A stretch of 45,913 nucleotides of DNA from Campylobacterales bacterium (GTDB taxonomy: Bacteria; Campylobacterota; Campylobacteria; Campylobacterales; QNZT01). Every line of letters starts with the position of its first letter. Position 1 is the first letter of the stretch. Below, in pieces: positions 16,535 to 25,815 of the stretch. Under the pieces are notes generated by a model that was not told the DNA's origin, ran no database searches, and saw only the letters and a program-made list of their open reading frames with translations. A program made the translations under genes and the position numbers. The stretch is taken from NCBI GenBank assembly GCA_027023305.1, contig JALVVR010000022.1:1841-47753 (forward strand), given 5' to 3'.

Positions 16535-17603
16535 AAAAGAATTAACTGCTATAAAAAAAGCAAATCGTCTAAGAAATCGTGAAGTTTTTAGTGATGATTT
16601 AGTTGATTTTGCATCAAATGATTATCTTGGACTTAGTGAAAACAAAGAGTTACTAAAATGTGCTTATGAGAGAGTTTTAAGATATAAGTATCACTCTCCA
16701 AAAGCTTCTATGTTGGTAAATGGTTATCACCAAATTCATAAAGAGTTTGAGTTATATATGAGCGAACTTTGTGGATTTGAAGAAAGTTTGGTTGTTGGAA
16801 GTGGGTATTTGGCAAATATTGCTTTGATAGAGTCAATGGTAAGAAGAGATGATATTTTGCTTCTTGATAGTGAGTTTCATGCAAGTGGTGTGATGGCTTC
16901 TAAGTTAGCAAAAGGAAGAACATATAACTTTTCTCACAATGATGAAAAAGATTTAGAAAACTTACTGAAAAGTTTAAAATATAAAAGAGCTATTATCTGT
17001 GTTGAGGGTGTTTACTCAATGGAGGGGGATTTGGTAAACCCTAAGATTTTTGAAGTAGTTGATAAGTATGATGCTATTTTGATAGTTGATGAAGCTCATA
17101 GTAGTGGCAGTGTTGGAGAAAATCTTTTGGGAGTTTTTGACCTATATGATATAAAGCCTAAAAAAAACCATATAAAGATGGCTACTTTAGGTAAAGCAGT
17201 TGGGAGTTATGGGGCTTATATACAAGGCTCTCATGAAATAATAGAGTATCTTATAAATCGTGCAAAATCTGTTATTTACTCAACTGCACCATCTGTTTTT
17301 GATATAGCTTTAGCTCATGAGGGTTACAAGTATATTCAAGAAAACAGAGAGAGTTTTTTACAAAAAAAAGATGAGATATTTACTCTTGTAGAGAAAAAGT
17401 TTGGTTTTATACAGAAAAGTTTGATACTAAAGTTGGAGTATGGAGATAATCAAAAGGTAATAGATTTAAAAGAGTTAGCTTTGAGGGAAGGCTTTTTGAT
17501 AGGAGCTATAAGACCTCCAACTGTTAAAAGTGCTATTGTTAGGATTATTTTAAGACTTAGTTGTGAGAGAGAGGATTTTGAGAAGTTATTTTCTATTTTT
17601 TAA
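16527..17603 (+). CDS. bioF: 8-amino-7-oxononanoate synthase-like aminotransferase (BioF)
   Basis: 358 aa from the chosen start. Alpha-oxoamine synthase family, PLP fold type I. Signatures: VDFASNDYLGLS near the N-terminus, substrate region SMLVNGYHQIH (61-71), PLP-binding VDEAHSSGSVG (187-197), Schiff-base Lys223 in MATLGKAVGSYGA, and IYSTAPSV. BioF joins pimeloyl thioester and alanine in biotin synthesis. KBL-type enzymes share the fold, but SEFHASGV and length favour BioF. I take TTG 16527 (gagaagg about 10 bases upstream, 8-nt overlap with maf). An ATG at 16482 would overlap maf by 53 nt and add an unrelated basic, Cys-containing stretch. The 3' end overlaps the convergent gene by 18 nt. 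Confidence 0.85.
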   Translation: MYKKELTAIKKANRLRNREVFSDDLVDFASNDYLGLSENKELLKCAYERVLRYKYHSPKASMLVNGYHQIHKEFELYMSELCGFEESLVVGSGYLANIALIESMVRRDDILLLDSEFHASGVMASKLAKGRTYNFSHNDEKDLENLLKSLKYKRAIICVEGVYSMEGDLVNPKIFEVVDKYDAILIVDEAHSSGSVGENLLGVFDLYDIKPKKNHIKMATLGKAVGSYGAYIQGSHEIIEYLINRAKSVIYSTAPSVFDIALAHEGYKYIQENRESFLQKKDEIFTLVEKKFGFIQKSLILKLEYGDNQKVIDLKELALREGFLIGAIRPPTVKSAIVRIILRLSCEREDFEKLFSIF

Positions 17604-18044
17604 AAACTTTTGATTTTCTGGATTTGAAAGAAAGATATTTTGGCTTCTTTTTACTTTTGATTGTTGTTTTTCTAAGTCAACTTTTCTTGATAGATTTATA
17701 AAGATAGGTGTATCATCTACAATAATCTGTATAACACAATGGTAAGGAATTTTTAAAATACTTCCAAAGTTTTCCTCTCCAAATCCAGCTTCAAAAACGA
17801 TATTTTCATCATAAATCTCAAAAGTATCATAAGTATATCCAGCTATCGCAAAAAGTGTTAGGGGCTTGAAACTGCTTTGTATATGAGATGGTAGTTTTGG
17901 TTCAAACTCTATGTCTGAGATATTTACAAGTATAGAAAACTCTTTGTTTTTTGCTAACAAAAGGTCTAGGTTTTCTTTTATATGTTCACTCATCAAATGG
18001 TTAAAATCATTGTCTATAAAAAAATTATTCAAATCTACCCTCAT
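17586..18044 (-). CDS. Conserved protein, possibly SspB-like
   Basis: 152 aa, soluble. The central part (LTLFAIAGYTYDTFEIYDEN, then IVFEAGFGEENFGSILKIPY, HCVIQIIV) has the strand order of the SspB fold: F-x-A-x-F-G followed by a strand ending at a proline and an aromatic residue, then a helix start. SspB delivers ssrA-tagged proteins to ClpXP. The similarity is by pattern only, and the C-terminal XB peptide is not obvious; the tail is Lys/Gln-rich (KQQSKVKRSQN). It is the last gene of the bpt-pyrB-pabB-pabC run, 2 nt after pabC. If not SspB, I have no other assignment. Confidence 0.5.
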   Translation of the reverse strand: MRVDLNNFFIDNDFNHLMSEHIKENLDLLLAKNKEFSILVNISDIEFEPKLPSHIQSSFKPLTLFAIAGYTYDTFEIYDENIVFEAGFGEENFGSILKIPYHCVIQIIVDDTPIFINLSRKVDLEKQQSKVKRSQNIFLSNPENQKFLKNRK

Positions 18045-18046
18045 CT

Positions 18047-18628
18047 TTATCTAAAAATCGCTTTTTTTATCTCAACAAAGCCTATCATAGCATTCATTAT
18101 AGCAAAATTATCTATATTTTCAATATCTTTTAGTTTTATATCTTTTGGGATTAAGATATTGTCCTCTAAAAACTTTTCTCTCATGGTACCTTTTAAAAGT
18201 GGATTTTTTGGTGTAAACCAGAGTCCATCTTTTTTTATAGCTATGTTTGCTATAGAGGTATCTTTGATAAAACCATCTATATCTACTATCAAAATCTCAT
18301 CAAGATCATCTCTTTTTGAAAAAATCTCATCTATACTACTTCTATCAGTAGATTTGAAAGGGTATTTAACATTAGAGTGGATTATTTTGAAAGATTTTAT
18401 AGTTTTTGGGGTGTATGGGTAGAAATCTACACTCTTTATATCTTTACCATATATAACTTTACATCTGTATAGTTTGTTATCAGTTGGAGGAGTTATATAC
18501 TCTTTTAGTGAGATAGTACTTTTTTGTAAAAAGTTTTGCTCTATCGTATAGTTTAATCTTTGTTGGTGAAAATCTATGTTATAAATAACTTCATTTTGTA
18601 CTTTTATAGTTTCAAAAAATAGGGACAT
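18047..18628 (-). CDS. pabC: Aminodeoxychorismate lyase, short class IV PLP enzyme (PabC)
   Basis: 193 aa, shorter than E. coli PabC (269). Class IV aminotransferase features: FHQQRLN (about 20-26), VKYPFKSTDRSSID with a candidate PLP Lys, LDEILIVDIDGFIKDTSIAN then IAIKKDGLW and FTPKNPLLKGTMREKFL. PabC releases pyruvate from 4-amino-4-deoxychorismate to give p-aminobenzoate for folate. It overlaps pabB by 17 nt, which supports the assignment over branched-chain or D-amino acid aminotransferase. The short N-terminal domain is as seen in epsilonproteobacterial homologues. Confidence 0.85.
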   Translation of the reverse strand: MSLFFETIKVQNEVIYNIDFHQQRLNYTIEQNFLQKSTISLKEYITPPTDNKLYRCKVIYGKDIKSVDFYPYTPKTIKSFKIIHSNVKYPFKSTDRSSIDEIFSKRDDLDEILIVDIDGFIKDTSIANIAIKKDGLWFTPKNPLLKGTMREKFLEDNILIPKDIKLKDIENIDNFAIMNAMIGFVEIKKAIFR

Positions 18629-19553
18629 AAACTTTTTCCTTTAGTTCATTGTATTCACTTTGTGGGTTACTATCTATTGTTATTCCCCCACCACTTTTAT
18701 AGTAAAGTTTGCTTTTCTTTTTTTCGATAAATCTTATCATGACTGCACTATCAAGGCTTTTGCCATCAAAGAGACCAAAAACTCCACTAAAAAAACCTCT
18801 GTTGTAGTTTTCTATTGTTTTTATTAGCTTTGTAGTTTCTTTTTTAGGAGTTCCTGTGATGCTTCCAGCTGGAAGTAGGGTGGAGATGATAGATCCTAGT
18901 CTTTCTTGCCAATTTTCTTCTAACTCACCACTTATTTTTGAGCTTACTTGCAAAAGCTCACGACTTCCTGCTTTGATTGTTTCTATATATCTAAACTTTT
19001 CTACTTTTACTTTTTTTGAAACCATGTTAAGGTCATTTCTTAGCAGATCAACTACCATGATATGTTCTGCCATCTCTTTTTTATTTGAGAGGATTTTTTG
19101 CTCGGCATCTTTGGTTTTTGCATCTATTGTGCCTTTCATGGGATAAGTATAGATTTTGTTATCTTTTATGTTGATAAATCTTTCAGGAGAGAAGCAGATA
19201 AATCTGTCTTTGAAGTAGAGTTTAAATCTAGCATCTGAGATTTGATAGATGGTTTTTAAGTTTAGAGTTGTTTCAAACTCTGAAGCAAATGTTAAGTTAA
19301 AAAGATAAGTGTTTCCTTTTTTGATATTTTCTATCACTTTATCAAAGTATTTTTTATACTCTTTGTAGGTTGGTGGAGTAAAGGAGTATGATATATTTTT
19401 ATGATGATTTTTCGGAGTTTTTTCTATCTCAAAAAGTATGTCATCATCTAATTCACTCAAAGGCTTTATAAAAAAGTCACTTTTATCAAAGTTTATGACA
19501 AAAAGGCAAGGGGTTTTGCTTTTGCCATAGTTATTTAAAATCTTTTCAAGCAT
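18612..19553 (-). CDS. pabB: Aminodeoxychorismate synthase component I (PabB)
   Basis: 313 aa, chorismate-binding domain only; the N-terminal part of longer PabB/TrpE proteins is nearly absent. Signatures: YPMKGTIDA (137-145, Lys140 nucleophile position of PabB), [18 protein letters not shown] (162-179), [19 protein letters not shown] (227-245) and [18 protein letters not shown]. The PMKGT sequence distinguishes PabB from TrpE. It converts chorismate to aminodeoxychorismate with ammonia from PabA, which is not in the window. Overlaps pyrB by 8 nt and pabC by 17 nt. Confidence 0.93.
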   Translation of the reverse strand: MLEKILNNYGKSKTPCLFVINFDKSDFFIKPLSELDDDILFEIEKTPKNHHKNISYSFTPPTYKEYKKYFDKVIENIKKGNTYLFNLTFASEFETTLNLKTIYQISDARFKLYFKDRFICFSPERFINIKDNKIYTYPMKGTIDAKTKDAEQKILSNKKEMAEHIMVVDLLRNDLNMVSKKVKVEKFRYIETIKAGSRELLQVSSKISGELEENWQERLGSIISTLLPAGSITGTPKKETTKLIKTIENYNRGFFSGVFGLFDGKSLDSAVMIRFIEKKKSKLYYKSGGGITIDSNPQSEYNELKEKVYVPIF

Positions 19554-20430
19554 TTATAAAAAGGTCAAGTACTGCCATTCTTACATAAACACCATTTTCA
19601 ACTTGCTTCAAAACTTTGCATCTAGGATCACTAAGCATAGCATCATCTATGTCTATGTTTCTATGTACGGGACCTGGATGAAGTAGAAGTATATCTTTAT
19701 CTCCTACCACTTCTTTTGTGATACAAAAATCACTTGCATAATCTTTTAGTGAAGCATACATTTGTGAAGTATGTCTTTCGGTTTGAGTTCTAAGGCTCAT
19801 GACTATATCAACTTCTTTGATGGTTTTTTTTAAATTGTGAGAAGTTTTTAGCTTTGTTGTTGATGGTAAAAACTGTGGAGGTGCAACTAGAGTTATATCA
19901 AGTCCAAATCGCTTTAAGAGTTCTATGTTTGAGTTTGCAACTCTTGAGTTTTTTATATCTCCTACTATTGCTATCTTTTTTGTTTTTAAATCATTTCCTA
20001 AATATTCTCTGATGGTAAAAAGATCAAGAAGGGCTTGAGTTGGGTGAGCAAAGCTTCCATCTCCTGCATTTATTATAGGGCAAGTTACATAGTTTGAGAG
20101 GATTTTTGGGACTCCTGCTTCTTTGTGTCTGACAACTATGGCATGGGGGTTCATAGCATCTAAGTTTGCAGCTGTGTCATATAGAGTTTCACCTTTGCTA
20201 GATGAGCTAGTTGCTACATTTAAGCTTACAACATTTGCTCCTAAGTTTTTTGCTGCTATTTCAAAAGAGCTTCTAGTTCTTGTTGAGTTTTCAAAAAAGA
20301 TAGTGATTATTAGCTTATCTTTTAGTGTTTTTTTTATCTTACCAGCTTTATACTCTTTTGCTTTTTCAAAAAGCTTTTCTACTTCATCACTTTTTAAATC
20401 TCTAGTGTTTGTTAAGTGTTTTATTTCCAT
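19546..20430 (-). CDS. pyrB: Aspartate carbamoyltransferase catalytic subunit
   Basis: 294 aa. Carbamoyl-phosphate motif [13 protein letters not shown] (Ser49 to Arg53 core), mobile-loop lysine in [23 protein letters not shown] (about 128-139) and aspartate-binding [11 protein letters not shown] near 249-259. First committed step of pyrimidine synthesis. No pyrI regulatory subunit is adjacent. Starts inside the bpt 3' end (10-nt overlap) and overlaps pabB by 8 nt. Confidence 0.96.
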   Translation of the reverse strand: MEIKHLTNTRDLKSDEVEKLFEKAKEYKAGKIKKTLKDKLIITIFFENSTRTRSSFEIAAKNLGANVVSLNVATSSSSKGETLYDTAANLDAMNPHAIVVRHKEAGVPKILSNYVTCPIINAGDGSFAHPTQALLDLFTIREYLGNDLKTKKIAIVGDIKNSRVANSNIELLKRFGLDITLVAPPQFLPSTTKLKTSHNLKKTIKEVDIVMSLRTQTERHTSQMYASLKDYASDFCITKEVVGDKDILLLHPGPVHRNIDIDDAMLSDPRCKVLKQVENGVYVRMAVLDLFINA

Positions 20431-21158
20431 ATCGCCTCTTGTCCTATGTTTGGGTTGTTTTGTAAAATCTTATGTGGTTTGTAGTCAAACTTATAGTTTA
20501 AACTTTTACATCCCTTTACTGCATATCCAAGATATATCCAATCTAAGTTTAACTCTTTTGCAAAATCTATCTGTTTTAAAAGTGAGTATTTACCCAAAGA
20601 TAGATGTAAAAAGTCGGGGTCATAATAAAAATAGATAGCTGAGATTCCATCTTCTAAAAAGTCCACTAAATCCACTCCAACTAGTTTTCCATTTATAAAG
20701 TAAAGTATCTCTTTTCCATAAAAGCTATGTCCAGCAATGTAAAGGTCTTGATATGTTGAAAGAGATATTTCAGTTTTATCCCAATTGTTTTTATCATGTT
20801 TATAGTCATGATATTTTTTATATAGTTCAAGATGTTCTTTTGTAACTGATGGAGTTCTAACTAAGACTAGTGTATCTTTGTTTTTTTTATAAACTCTTCT
20901 TTGGGACTTAGAGAGAGTGAAATTTTTTACATCTATCTTTAGGCTTTGACACTCACTACATTTATCACAATCAGGACATGAAAAGTAGTTTCCAAATCTT
21001 CTCCAGCCATTTTGAACAAGATTTGAGTTTATTTGTAAAGAAGCATCTTTTATGTACTTGTATCTCATTTTCATGCGATTACCAGTTCCATAAACACACT
21101 CATTTTCCAAGGTTGAAAACTCAACAATATCTTGTCCAAATTCTAAAGCTTTTTTCAT
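20421..21158 (-). CDS. bpt: Aspartate/glutamate leucyl-protein transferase (Bpt/ATE family)
   Basis: 245 aa. N-terminal Cys region [16 protein letters not shown], then [20 protein letters not shown] with clustered Cys, [14 protein letters not shown], and a GNAT-like C-terminal half ([20 protein letters not shown] and [19 protein letters not shown]). Bpt adds Leu from Leu-tRNA to proteins with N-terminal Asp or Glu, creating N-degrons for ClpS/ClpAP. It starts 4 nt after the membrane-anchored protein gene and overlaps pyrB by 10 nt. E. coli lacks this type and uses Aat. Confidence 0.93.
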   Translation of the reverse strand: MKKALEFGQDIVEFSTLENECVYGTGNRMKMRYKYIKDASLQINSNLVQNGWRRFGNYFSCPDCDKCSECQSLKIDVKNFTLSKSQRRVYKKNKDTLVLVRTPSVTKEHLELYKKYHDYKHDKNNWDKTEISLSTYQDLYIAGHSFYGKEILYFINGKLVGVDLVDFLEDGISAIYFYYDPDFLHLSLGKYSLLKQIDFAKELNLDWIYLGYAVKGCKSLNYKFDYKPHKILQNNPNIGQEAIWK

Positions 21159-21162
21159 GAGA

Positions 21163-21594
21163 TTACCTGTTTTGATATATCTTTTGTAAAGATTCTCTTA
21201 AGTTTTCAGCCTTTTTCTCGCCATCTTTGAAACTTCTTGATAAAAAGCTATCAAAGTTTATAAAAACTTCTGCTATCTCTTTTTCTATATCTTCAACAGT
21301 TTTCTTTTTTGCTAAAACAGTTTCGTAAAAAGCCAACTTTCTGATGTAGTCATCAAGCTCTTTTAAAGCCTCATCTTTTTCAATAGTTGCAAAAAACTCC
21401 GGATTCTCTCTTTTGTTGTTTAAATCTCTTTTTATATCTTTGATATACTCAATAGCAGCTCCTGCCAAAGAAGCAAAAAAATCATAAACCTTTGGACTCT
21501 TCTTCTCTATATTTTTTGTAACAGAATTGATGTTTTGATACATGATATATGCAACAACACTCCCCACTAAGACAACTGAAACCAGTCCACCCAT
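21163..21594 (-). CDS. Hypothetical protein with N-terminal membrane anchor
   Basis: 143 aa, family not recognised. One N-terminal hydrophobic helix (VSVVLVGSVVAYIMY, about 5-19) is followed by a charged, strongly helical region with coiled-coil character (LDDYIRKLAFYETVLAKKK, VEDIEKEIAEVFINF). First gene of the bpt-pyrB run, divergent from the DAHP synthase gene. No Cys and no known motif. Confidence 0.6.
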   Translation of the reverse strand: MGGLVSVVLVGSVVAYIMYQNINSVTKNIEKKSPKVYDFFASLAGAAIEYIKDIKRDLNNKRENPEFFATIEKDEALKELDDYIRKLAFYETVLAKKKTVEDIEKEIAEVFINFDSFLSRSFKDGEKKAENLRESLQKIYQNR

Positions 21595-21625
21595 ATATTT
21601 CTCCTAATTTTTAAATACTTTATAC

Positions 21626-21631
21626 TATAAT
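21626..21631 (+). promoter_or_regulatory. -10 box for the class II DAHP synthase gene
   Basis: TATAAT, 27 nt before the ATG, in the 64-bp divergent gap. A weak aaggta ribosome site follows. Confidence 0.6.
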
Positions 21632-21658
21632 ATCGCAATTTTTTTAAAAGGTAGAACA

Positions 21659-23008
21659 ATGGGAGAGTGGAATAGTAAAAGTTGGAGAGAAAAACCAATA
21701 CTTCAACAACCAACATATAAGAATCAGGAAGCTTTAAAAGATGTTGAAAAGTCTTTGAGTAAATTTCCTCCTTTAGTATTTGCTGAAGAGGTTAGAAGTT
21801 TAAAAAAACAATTAGCTGCAGTAACAAACGGTGAAGGTTTTTTACTTCAAGGTGGTGATTGTGCAGAGAGCTTTAGTGAGTTTAATGCAGATAACATAAG
21901 AGATTTTTTTAAAGTATTTTTACAAATGTCAGTGGTTTTAACTTATGCTGGTGGAAAACCTGTTGTAAAAGTAGGTAGAATTGCTGGACAGTTTGCAAAA
22001 CCTAGAAGTAGTGATTTTGAAACTTCAGATGGAGTAGAACTTCCAAGTTATAGAGGAGATATAATCAACTCTATCGAGTTTACGAGTGAAGCAAGAGAAC
22101 CAAATCCTGAGAGGATGATAATGGCTTATAATCAAGCAGCTGCTACTCAAAACCTTTTAAGAGCATTTGCTAGAGGTGGTTTTGCTGATCTTACTAAAGT
22201 GCATAGATGGAACTTGGATTTTACTAAAAAAAGTAACGCCTTTACTAAATACCAAGAGATAACTACAAAAATAGAAGAGTCTTTAAGATTTATGGATGCT
22301 TGTGGGATAAATGCAAACACTGCACCAAATTTAGCTCAAACTGTTCTTTATACTTCTCATGAAGCTTTACTTCTAAACTATGAAGAGGCTCTTACAAGAC
22401 TTGATAGTACAACTAACAAGTGGTATGATTGCTCTGCTCATATGCTTTGGATAGGAGATAGAACAAGGGGATTAGAACAGGCTCATGTAGAGTTTTTAAG
22501 AGGGGTTGAAAATCCTGTTGGTATAAAAGCTGGACCTACTACAACAGTTGATGATTTGTTAAAACTCATAGATGCTGTTAATCCTGAAAATGAAGCTGGT
22601 AAATTAAATATCATAGTAAGAATGGGTGCTGAAAAGGTAAAAGAGAACTTTCCTTCTCTTCTAAGAGCTGTAAAAAAAGAGGGTAAAAATATCCTTTGGA
22701 GTTGTGATCCTATGCATGGAAACACTATAAAAGCTGCAAATGATTACAAAACTAGAGAGTTTGACAATGTAGTAAAAGAGGTTAAAAACTTCTTTGATAT
22801 ACATAAAGCTGAGGGTACAATCGCTGGAGGAATCCACTTAGAGATGACAGGGAAAGATGTAACAGAGTGTGTTGGTGGAGGACAAGAAATTTCTGAAGAA
22901 GATCTTGGTAGTAGATATCATACTCACTGTGATCCTCGACTTAATGCTTCTCAAGCTTTAGAGCTCTCGTTTTTGATAGCTGATAACTTAAAAGAGGCAA
23001 ATAAGTAA
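21659..23008 (+). CDS. aroF: 3-deoxy-7-phosphoheptulonate synthase, class II
   Basis: 449 aa, typical length for the plant-like class II (AroA-II) DAHP synthases. It opens with [17 protein letters not shown]; metal-binding Cys68 lies in [25 protein letters not shown] (about 101-114), [10 protein letters not shown] and [19 protein letters not shown] are intact. It condenses PEP and erythrose 4-phosphate, opening the shikimate pathway, and so supplies chorismate to the neighbouring pabB. Monocistronic between its own promoter and the hairpin at 23006-23028. Confidence 0.96.
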   Translation: MGEWNSKSWREKPILQQPTYKNQEALKDVEKSLSKFPPLVFAEEVRSLKKQLAAVTNGEGFLLQGGDCAESFSEFNADNIRDFFKVFLQMSVVLTYAGGKPVVKVGRIAGQFAKPRSSDFETSDGVELPSYRGDIINSIEFTSEAREPNPERMIMAYNQAAATQNLLRAFARGGFADLTKVHRWNLDFTKKSNAFTKYQEITTKIEESLRFMDACGINANTAPNLAQTVLYTSHEALLLNYEEALTRLDSTTNKWYDCSAHMLWIGDRTRGLEQAHVEFLRGVENPVGIKAGPTTTVDDLLKLIDAVNPENEAGKLNIIVRMGAEKVKENFPSLLRAVKKEGKNILWSCDPMHGNTIKAANDYKTREFDNVVKEVKNFFDIHKAEGTIAGGIHLEMTGKDVTECVGGGQEISEEDLGSRYHTHCDPRLNASQALELSFLIADNLKEANK

Positions 23009-23028
23009 GATAGGAAAAACCTATCTTA
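23006..23028. terminator. Bidirectional terminator between convergent genes
   Basis: A perfect 9-bp stem (taagatagg 23006-23014 with cctatctta 23020-23028) and AAAAA loop. The stop codons of the DAHP synthase gene and of the convergent barrel-protein gene both lie in the stem. A T-rich stretch follows on the plus side. Confidence 0.7.
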
Positions 23029-23629
23029 CACAGTTTACTTTTTCGTCACTAAAGTTATTGTTTATGTTGCATGGCTCTTCGTTAACTAGTTTAGTAGCAT
23101 AGTTTTCAGTTACACAATCAGTTTTTATAGCTTCATTTGTTGGTTCATTTCCTATTTTTAGACCTAAACCAATGTTTGTATTTACATCAAAGTCATTGTT
23201 ATGTTTTTTGATACCTTTTATCTCAGCTATTAAGTTTACTTTATTTGTTAACTCTGCAGATGCTCCAATACCAGCATCAAAAAATGCTTGATTTTCATCA
23301 CTATCTTCATAACCTGCACCTAAAAGCACAAAAGGATGAATCTTTGAGTTATTGTCTTTTTGTTCATGGATATAGTTTACAGAGTATCTATGAAAATCTA
23401 AAGTTCCATTTACATCTTTTAGTCTGTCATAAGCTAGTTGAACACCATTGTTTTGGTTAACAAAAATGTTATTTCTAACACCTAAAACAGTTGAATCATC
23501 ATATGTTGATGTTTTATCATTATCAACAAAGTTTTTACCACCTACTAGTTGAATCTCTACCTCAGTAGCATTTAAAAGTGATGAGGCTAAAATAGCCACT
23601 GCTAAGATACTTGTTTTTTTTGTAATCAT
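23021..23629 (-). CDS. Small outer-membrane beta-barrel protein (OprF/OmpA N-terminal type)
   Basis: 202 aa. Cleavable signal peptide (KKTSILAVAILASSLLNA, cut near 22). The mature part alternates short strands with turns in the pattern of an eight-stranded barrel: QLVGGKNFVDN, VQLAYDRLK, HPFVLLGAGYED and NTNIGLGLKIG. Homologues in this group usually continue into a peptidoglycan-binding OmpA domain. Here the protein ends after about 25 further residues with three Cys (CVTENYA, EPCNI, VNCVR) and no OmpA domain. It could be a complete small porin-like protein or a shortened relative. Its stop codon lies in the shared terminator. Confidence 0.7.
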   Translation of the reverse strand: MITKKTSILAVAILASSLLNATEVEIQLVGGKNFVDNDKTSTYDDSTVLGVRNNIFVNQNNGVQLAYDRLKDVNGTLDFHRYSVNYIHEQKDNNSKIHPFVLLGAGYEDSDENQAFFDAGIGASAELTNKVNLIAEIKGIKKHNNDFDVNTNIGLGLKIGNEPTNEAIKTDCVTENYATKLVNEEPCNINNNFSDEKVNCVR

Positions 23630-23715
23630 TACAAACTCCTTAAAATTGTTTTGTAAAAGGAGTATATAATATTATTTTACTTTTATGGAAAAACTTTAGC
23701 AAGAACTTAAAAAAT

Positions 23716-23732
23716 AGTTTACTTTTTAAACT
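23716..23732 (-). terminator. Possible terminator of the fliP-nadC operon
   Basis: On the minus strand, agttta and taaact pair with a 5-nt loop, followed by a run of six T (23709-23714), just downstream of nadC. The stem is AT-only and therefore weak. Confidence 0.4.
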
Positions 23733-23737
23733 TAATG

Positions 23738-24562
23738 TTACTTTTTTACTCTCATACTAAAGTCAATCCAAGTAGCTTGATGGATTAAGCTTCCACTACT
23801 TACTGCATCTACACCAGTTTTAGCATAGTCAATCAAGTTTTCTTTAGTAATATTTCCACTAGCTTCTAATAGGATATGAGGGTAGTTTTTATCTCTAAAG
23901 GCTACAACCTCTTTTATCTGGTTATAATTCATGTTATCGCACATGATGATATCTGCTCCAGCTTCACTAGCTCTTTTTACTTGTTCAAAACTTTCACACT
24001 CAATCTCTACTTTACTAGTCCAAGGGATTTCTTTTCGTACTTCATCCATAAACTCTTTTAAGTTTTCAATAGTTGCAACATGAGTATCTTTTAGCATCAA
24101 ACAATCATCTAAACCTAAGCGGTGATTTACTCCACCTCCACATCTTACTGCATACTTTTCAAGCTCTCTTAAAGCTGGTCTAGTTTTTCTAGTGTCTAGT
24201 AGTTTTAAGTTGTAACCTTTTAACAGTTTTTTATATTCATAAGTGTTTGTAGCGATACCTGAGCAGTGTTGTAAAAGATTTAGAATAACTCTTTCATAAG
24301 ATAAAATCTTATTTCTATCTCCTTTGATAAGGCAGATAGTATCTCCAACTTTTAACTTGTCTGAGTCATTTTTTAAAAACTCTATTTTTATGGCTGGATC
24401 TATTGATTTAAACTCTTTTATATACTCCACTCCAGCCAAAATCCCTTCACTTTTTGATACAATTTTTACTGTTATATCTTTGGAAGTAGCTACTTTGCTA
24501 AAAAGATCACCTCTTCCTATATCTTCTTTTAAGGCTAGGGTTAAAAGCTCAACTGGAGTCAT
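23738..24562 (-). CDS. nadC: Nicotinate-nucleotide pyrophosphorylase (carboxylating)
   Basis: 274 aa. QPRTase signatures: EDIGRGDLFS near the N-terminus, LNLLQHCSGIATNTYEYKKL, LDTRKTRPALRELEKYAV (about 137-154), GGGVNHRLGLDDCLMLKDTH, and VEIECESFEQVKRASEAGAD. Converts quinolinate and PRPP to nicotinate mononucleotide, directly after NadA in NAD synthesis. ATG overlaps the nadA stop by 4 nt. Last gene of the operon. Confidence 0.97.
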   Translation of the reverse strand: MTPVELLTLALKEDIGRGDLFSKVATSKDITVKIVSKSEGILAGVEYIKEFKSIDPAIKIEFLKNDSDKLKVGDTICLIKGDRNKILSYERVILNLLQHCSGIATNTYEYKKLLKGYNLKLLDTRKTRPALRELEKYAVRCGGGVNHRLGLDDCLMLKDTHVATIENLKEFMDEVRKEIPWTSKVEIECESFEQVKRASEAGADIIMCDNMNYNQIKEVVAFRDKNYPHILLEASGNITKENLIDYAKTGVDAVSSGSLIHQATWIDFSMRVKK

Positions 24563-25551
24563 ATTTCAAACATCCTTTCTAGTGCTATTTTAGCCCATTT
24601 TGTAGTATCTTCATCTAAAAATACTTCATTTAAAGGTTTGCCATCTTCTATTGATTTTAAAGTTTTATATAAATCTTCTAAGGTCGTTTCATTCATGGTA
24701 GGACACTCTGGTTTAGTAGATGAGAGTACATAAGTGTTTTTCTCTCTTAGTCTGTTTACCAAGTTGTATTCTGTTCCAACTGCTACTTTTTGGTTAACAT
24801 CTAAGTCTTGGATGTATTTTATGATTTGGCTAGTTGAACCTACAAAGTCACTTAATTCACAAACATCTACTCTACACTCTGGGTGAGATACTATCTTTAT
24901 ACCTGGATACTTGTTTCTAAAAAACTCTACATCATCAGGGGTAAATAACTGATGAACTGAACAAAAACCATTATAACAGATGATATCAGCATCTTTTGGG
25001 TCTTTACCATCTCCTATAACACATGAACTAAGACTGTTTATCCTGGCTATGTTTTGTCCGAGTTGTTTATCTGGAACAAAAAGGATTTTTTTACCACTTT
25101 TTAAAGCTTTTTCTATAATTTTCTTAGCATTTGAACTAGTACAAACCATACCACCCATCTTTCCAACTCTTGCTTTTACAGCAGCTGATGAGTTGATATA
25201 AGTGATTGGCATGATGTCATCTTTTTTTATACCTTGTTTTTCTAAAAGTGCAACTGATGTATCATAATGCTCTCCATCTATCATCCTAGCCATCGCACAA
25301 CAAGCCAGTTTTGGCATAAATACTCTCTTTTGGGGACTTAGGATTTTTACACTTTCCCCCATAAAACCTACACCACAAAATACTAAGTTTGAATTTTTAT
25401 CCTCCATAGCCATCTTTGCTAGTTGCAGACTATCTCCACTAAAATCAGCTAGTTCAAATACTTCATCTTTTTGGTAAAAATGAGCAACTATTGTTACTTC
25501 TTTTTCTTTTTTTATTCTATTTATTTCATCTGTATAGTTTTGTTTTGTCAA
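24559..25551 (-). CDS. nadA: Quinolinate synthase
   Basis: 330 aa. Makes quinolinate from iminoaspartate and dihydroxyacetone phosphate with a [4Fe-4S] cluster. The three cluster ligands are visible: Cys85 in ACCAMARM, Cys197 in YNGFCSVHQLF and Cys283 in PECPTMNETT. Start is TTG at 25551, with aaggag 5 bases upstream; no ATG precedes the conserved region. No nadB gene is present in the window. Coupled to nadC by a 4-nt overlap. Confidence 0.96.
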   Translation of the reverse strand: MTKQNYTDEINRIKKEKEVTIVAHFYQKDEVFELADFSGDSLQLAKMAMEDKNSNLVFCGVGFMGESVKILSPQKRVFMPKLACCAMARMIDGEHYDTSVALLEKQGIKKDDIMPITYINSSAAVKARVGKMGGMVCTSSNAKKIIEKALKSGKKILFVPDKQLGQNIARINSLSSCVIGDGKDPKDADIICYNGFCSVHQLFTPDDVEFFRNKYPGIKIVSHPECRVDVCELSDFVGSTSQIIKYIQDLDVNQKVAVGTEYNLVNRLREKNTYVLSSTKPECPTMNETTLEDLYKTLKSIEDGKPLNEVFLDEDTTKWAKIALERMFEI

Positions 25552-25560
25552 AAAATCTCC

Positions 25561-25815
25561 TTACTTGGAAGCTGGTGCTTCTTTTTTTATCTCTTTTGTA
25601 AATTTTGTTACTTTTGACTTTTTTGTTACTTTTTTTATAATCTTTTCAATCTTAGTTTCTTTATCTTTTTTTATTACAATTTTATTGATATTAGCATCAA
25701 TTTTTTTTGTAGTTAAGTTATTATCATATGTTTTTAGTCTTTTGTATAGTTTTGTATCTTCGATAGTAGCGAAAAGTGCTACTAAAATAGTGATACTTAA
25801 TAGAAATATTTTCAT
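25561..25815 (-). CDS. Small Lys-rich membrane-anchored hypothetical protein
   Basis: 84 aa. An N-terminal hydrophobic segment (FLLSITILVALFATI, 3-17) is followed by an extremely Lys-rich region (KKIDANINKIVIKK, KIEKIIKKVTKKSKVTKF), predicted pI very high. Family not recognised. ATG overlaps the pyk stop by 4 nt and nadA starts 9 nt downstream, so it is a real operon member by position. Confidence 0.55.
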   Translation of the reverse strand: MKIFLLSITILVALFATIEDTKLYKRLKTYDNNLTTKKIDANINKIVIKKDKETKIEKIIKKVTKKSKVTKFTKEIKKEAPASK

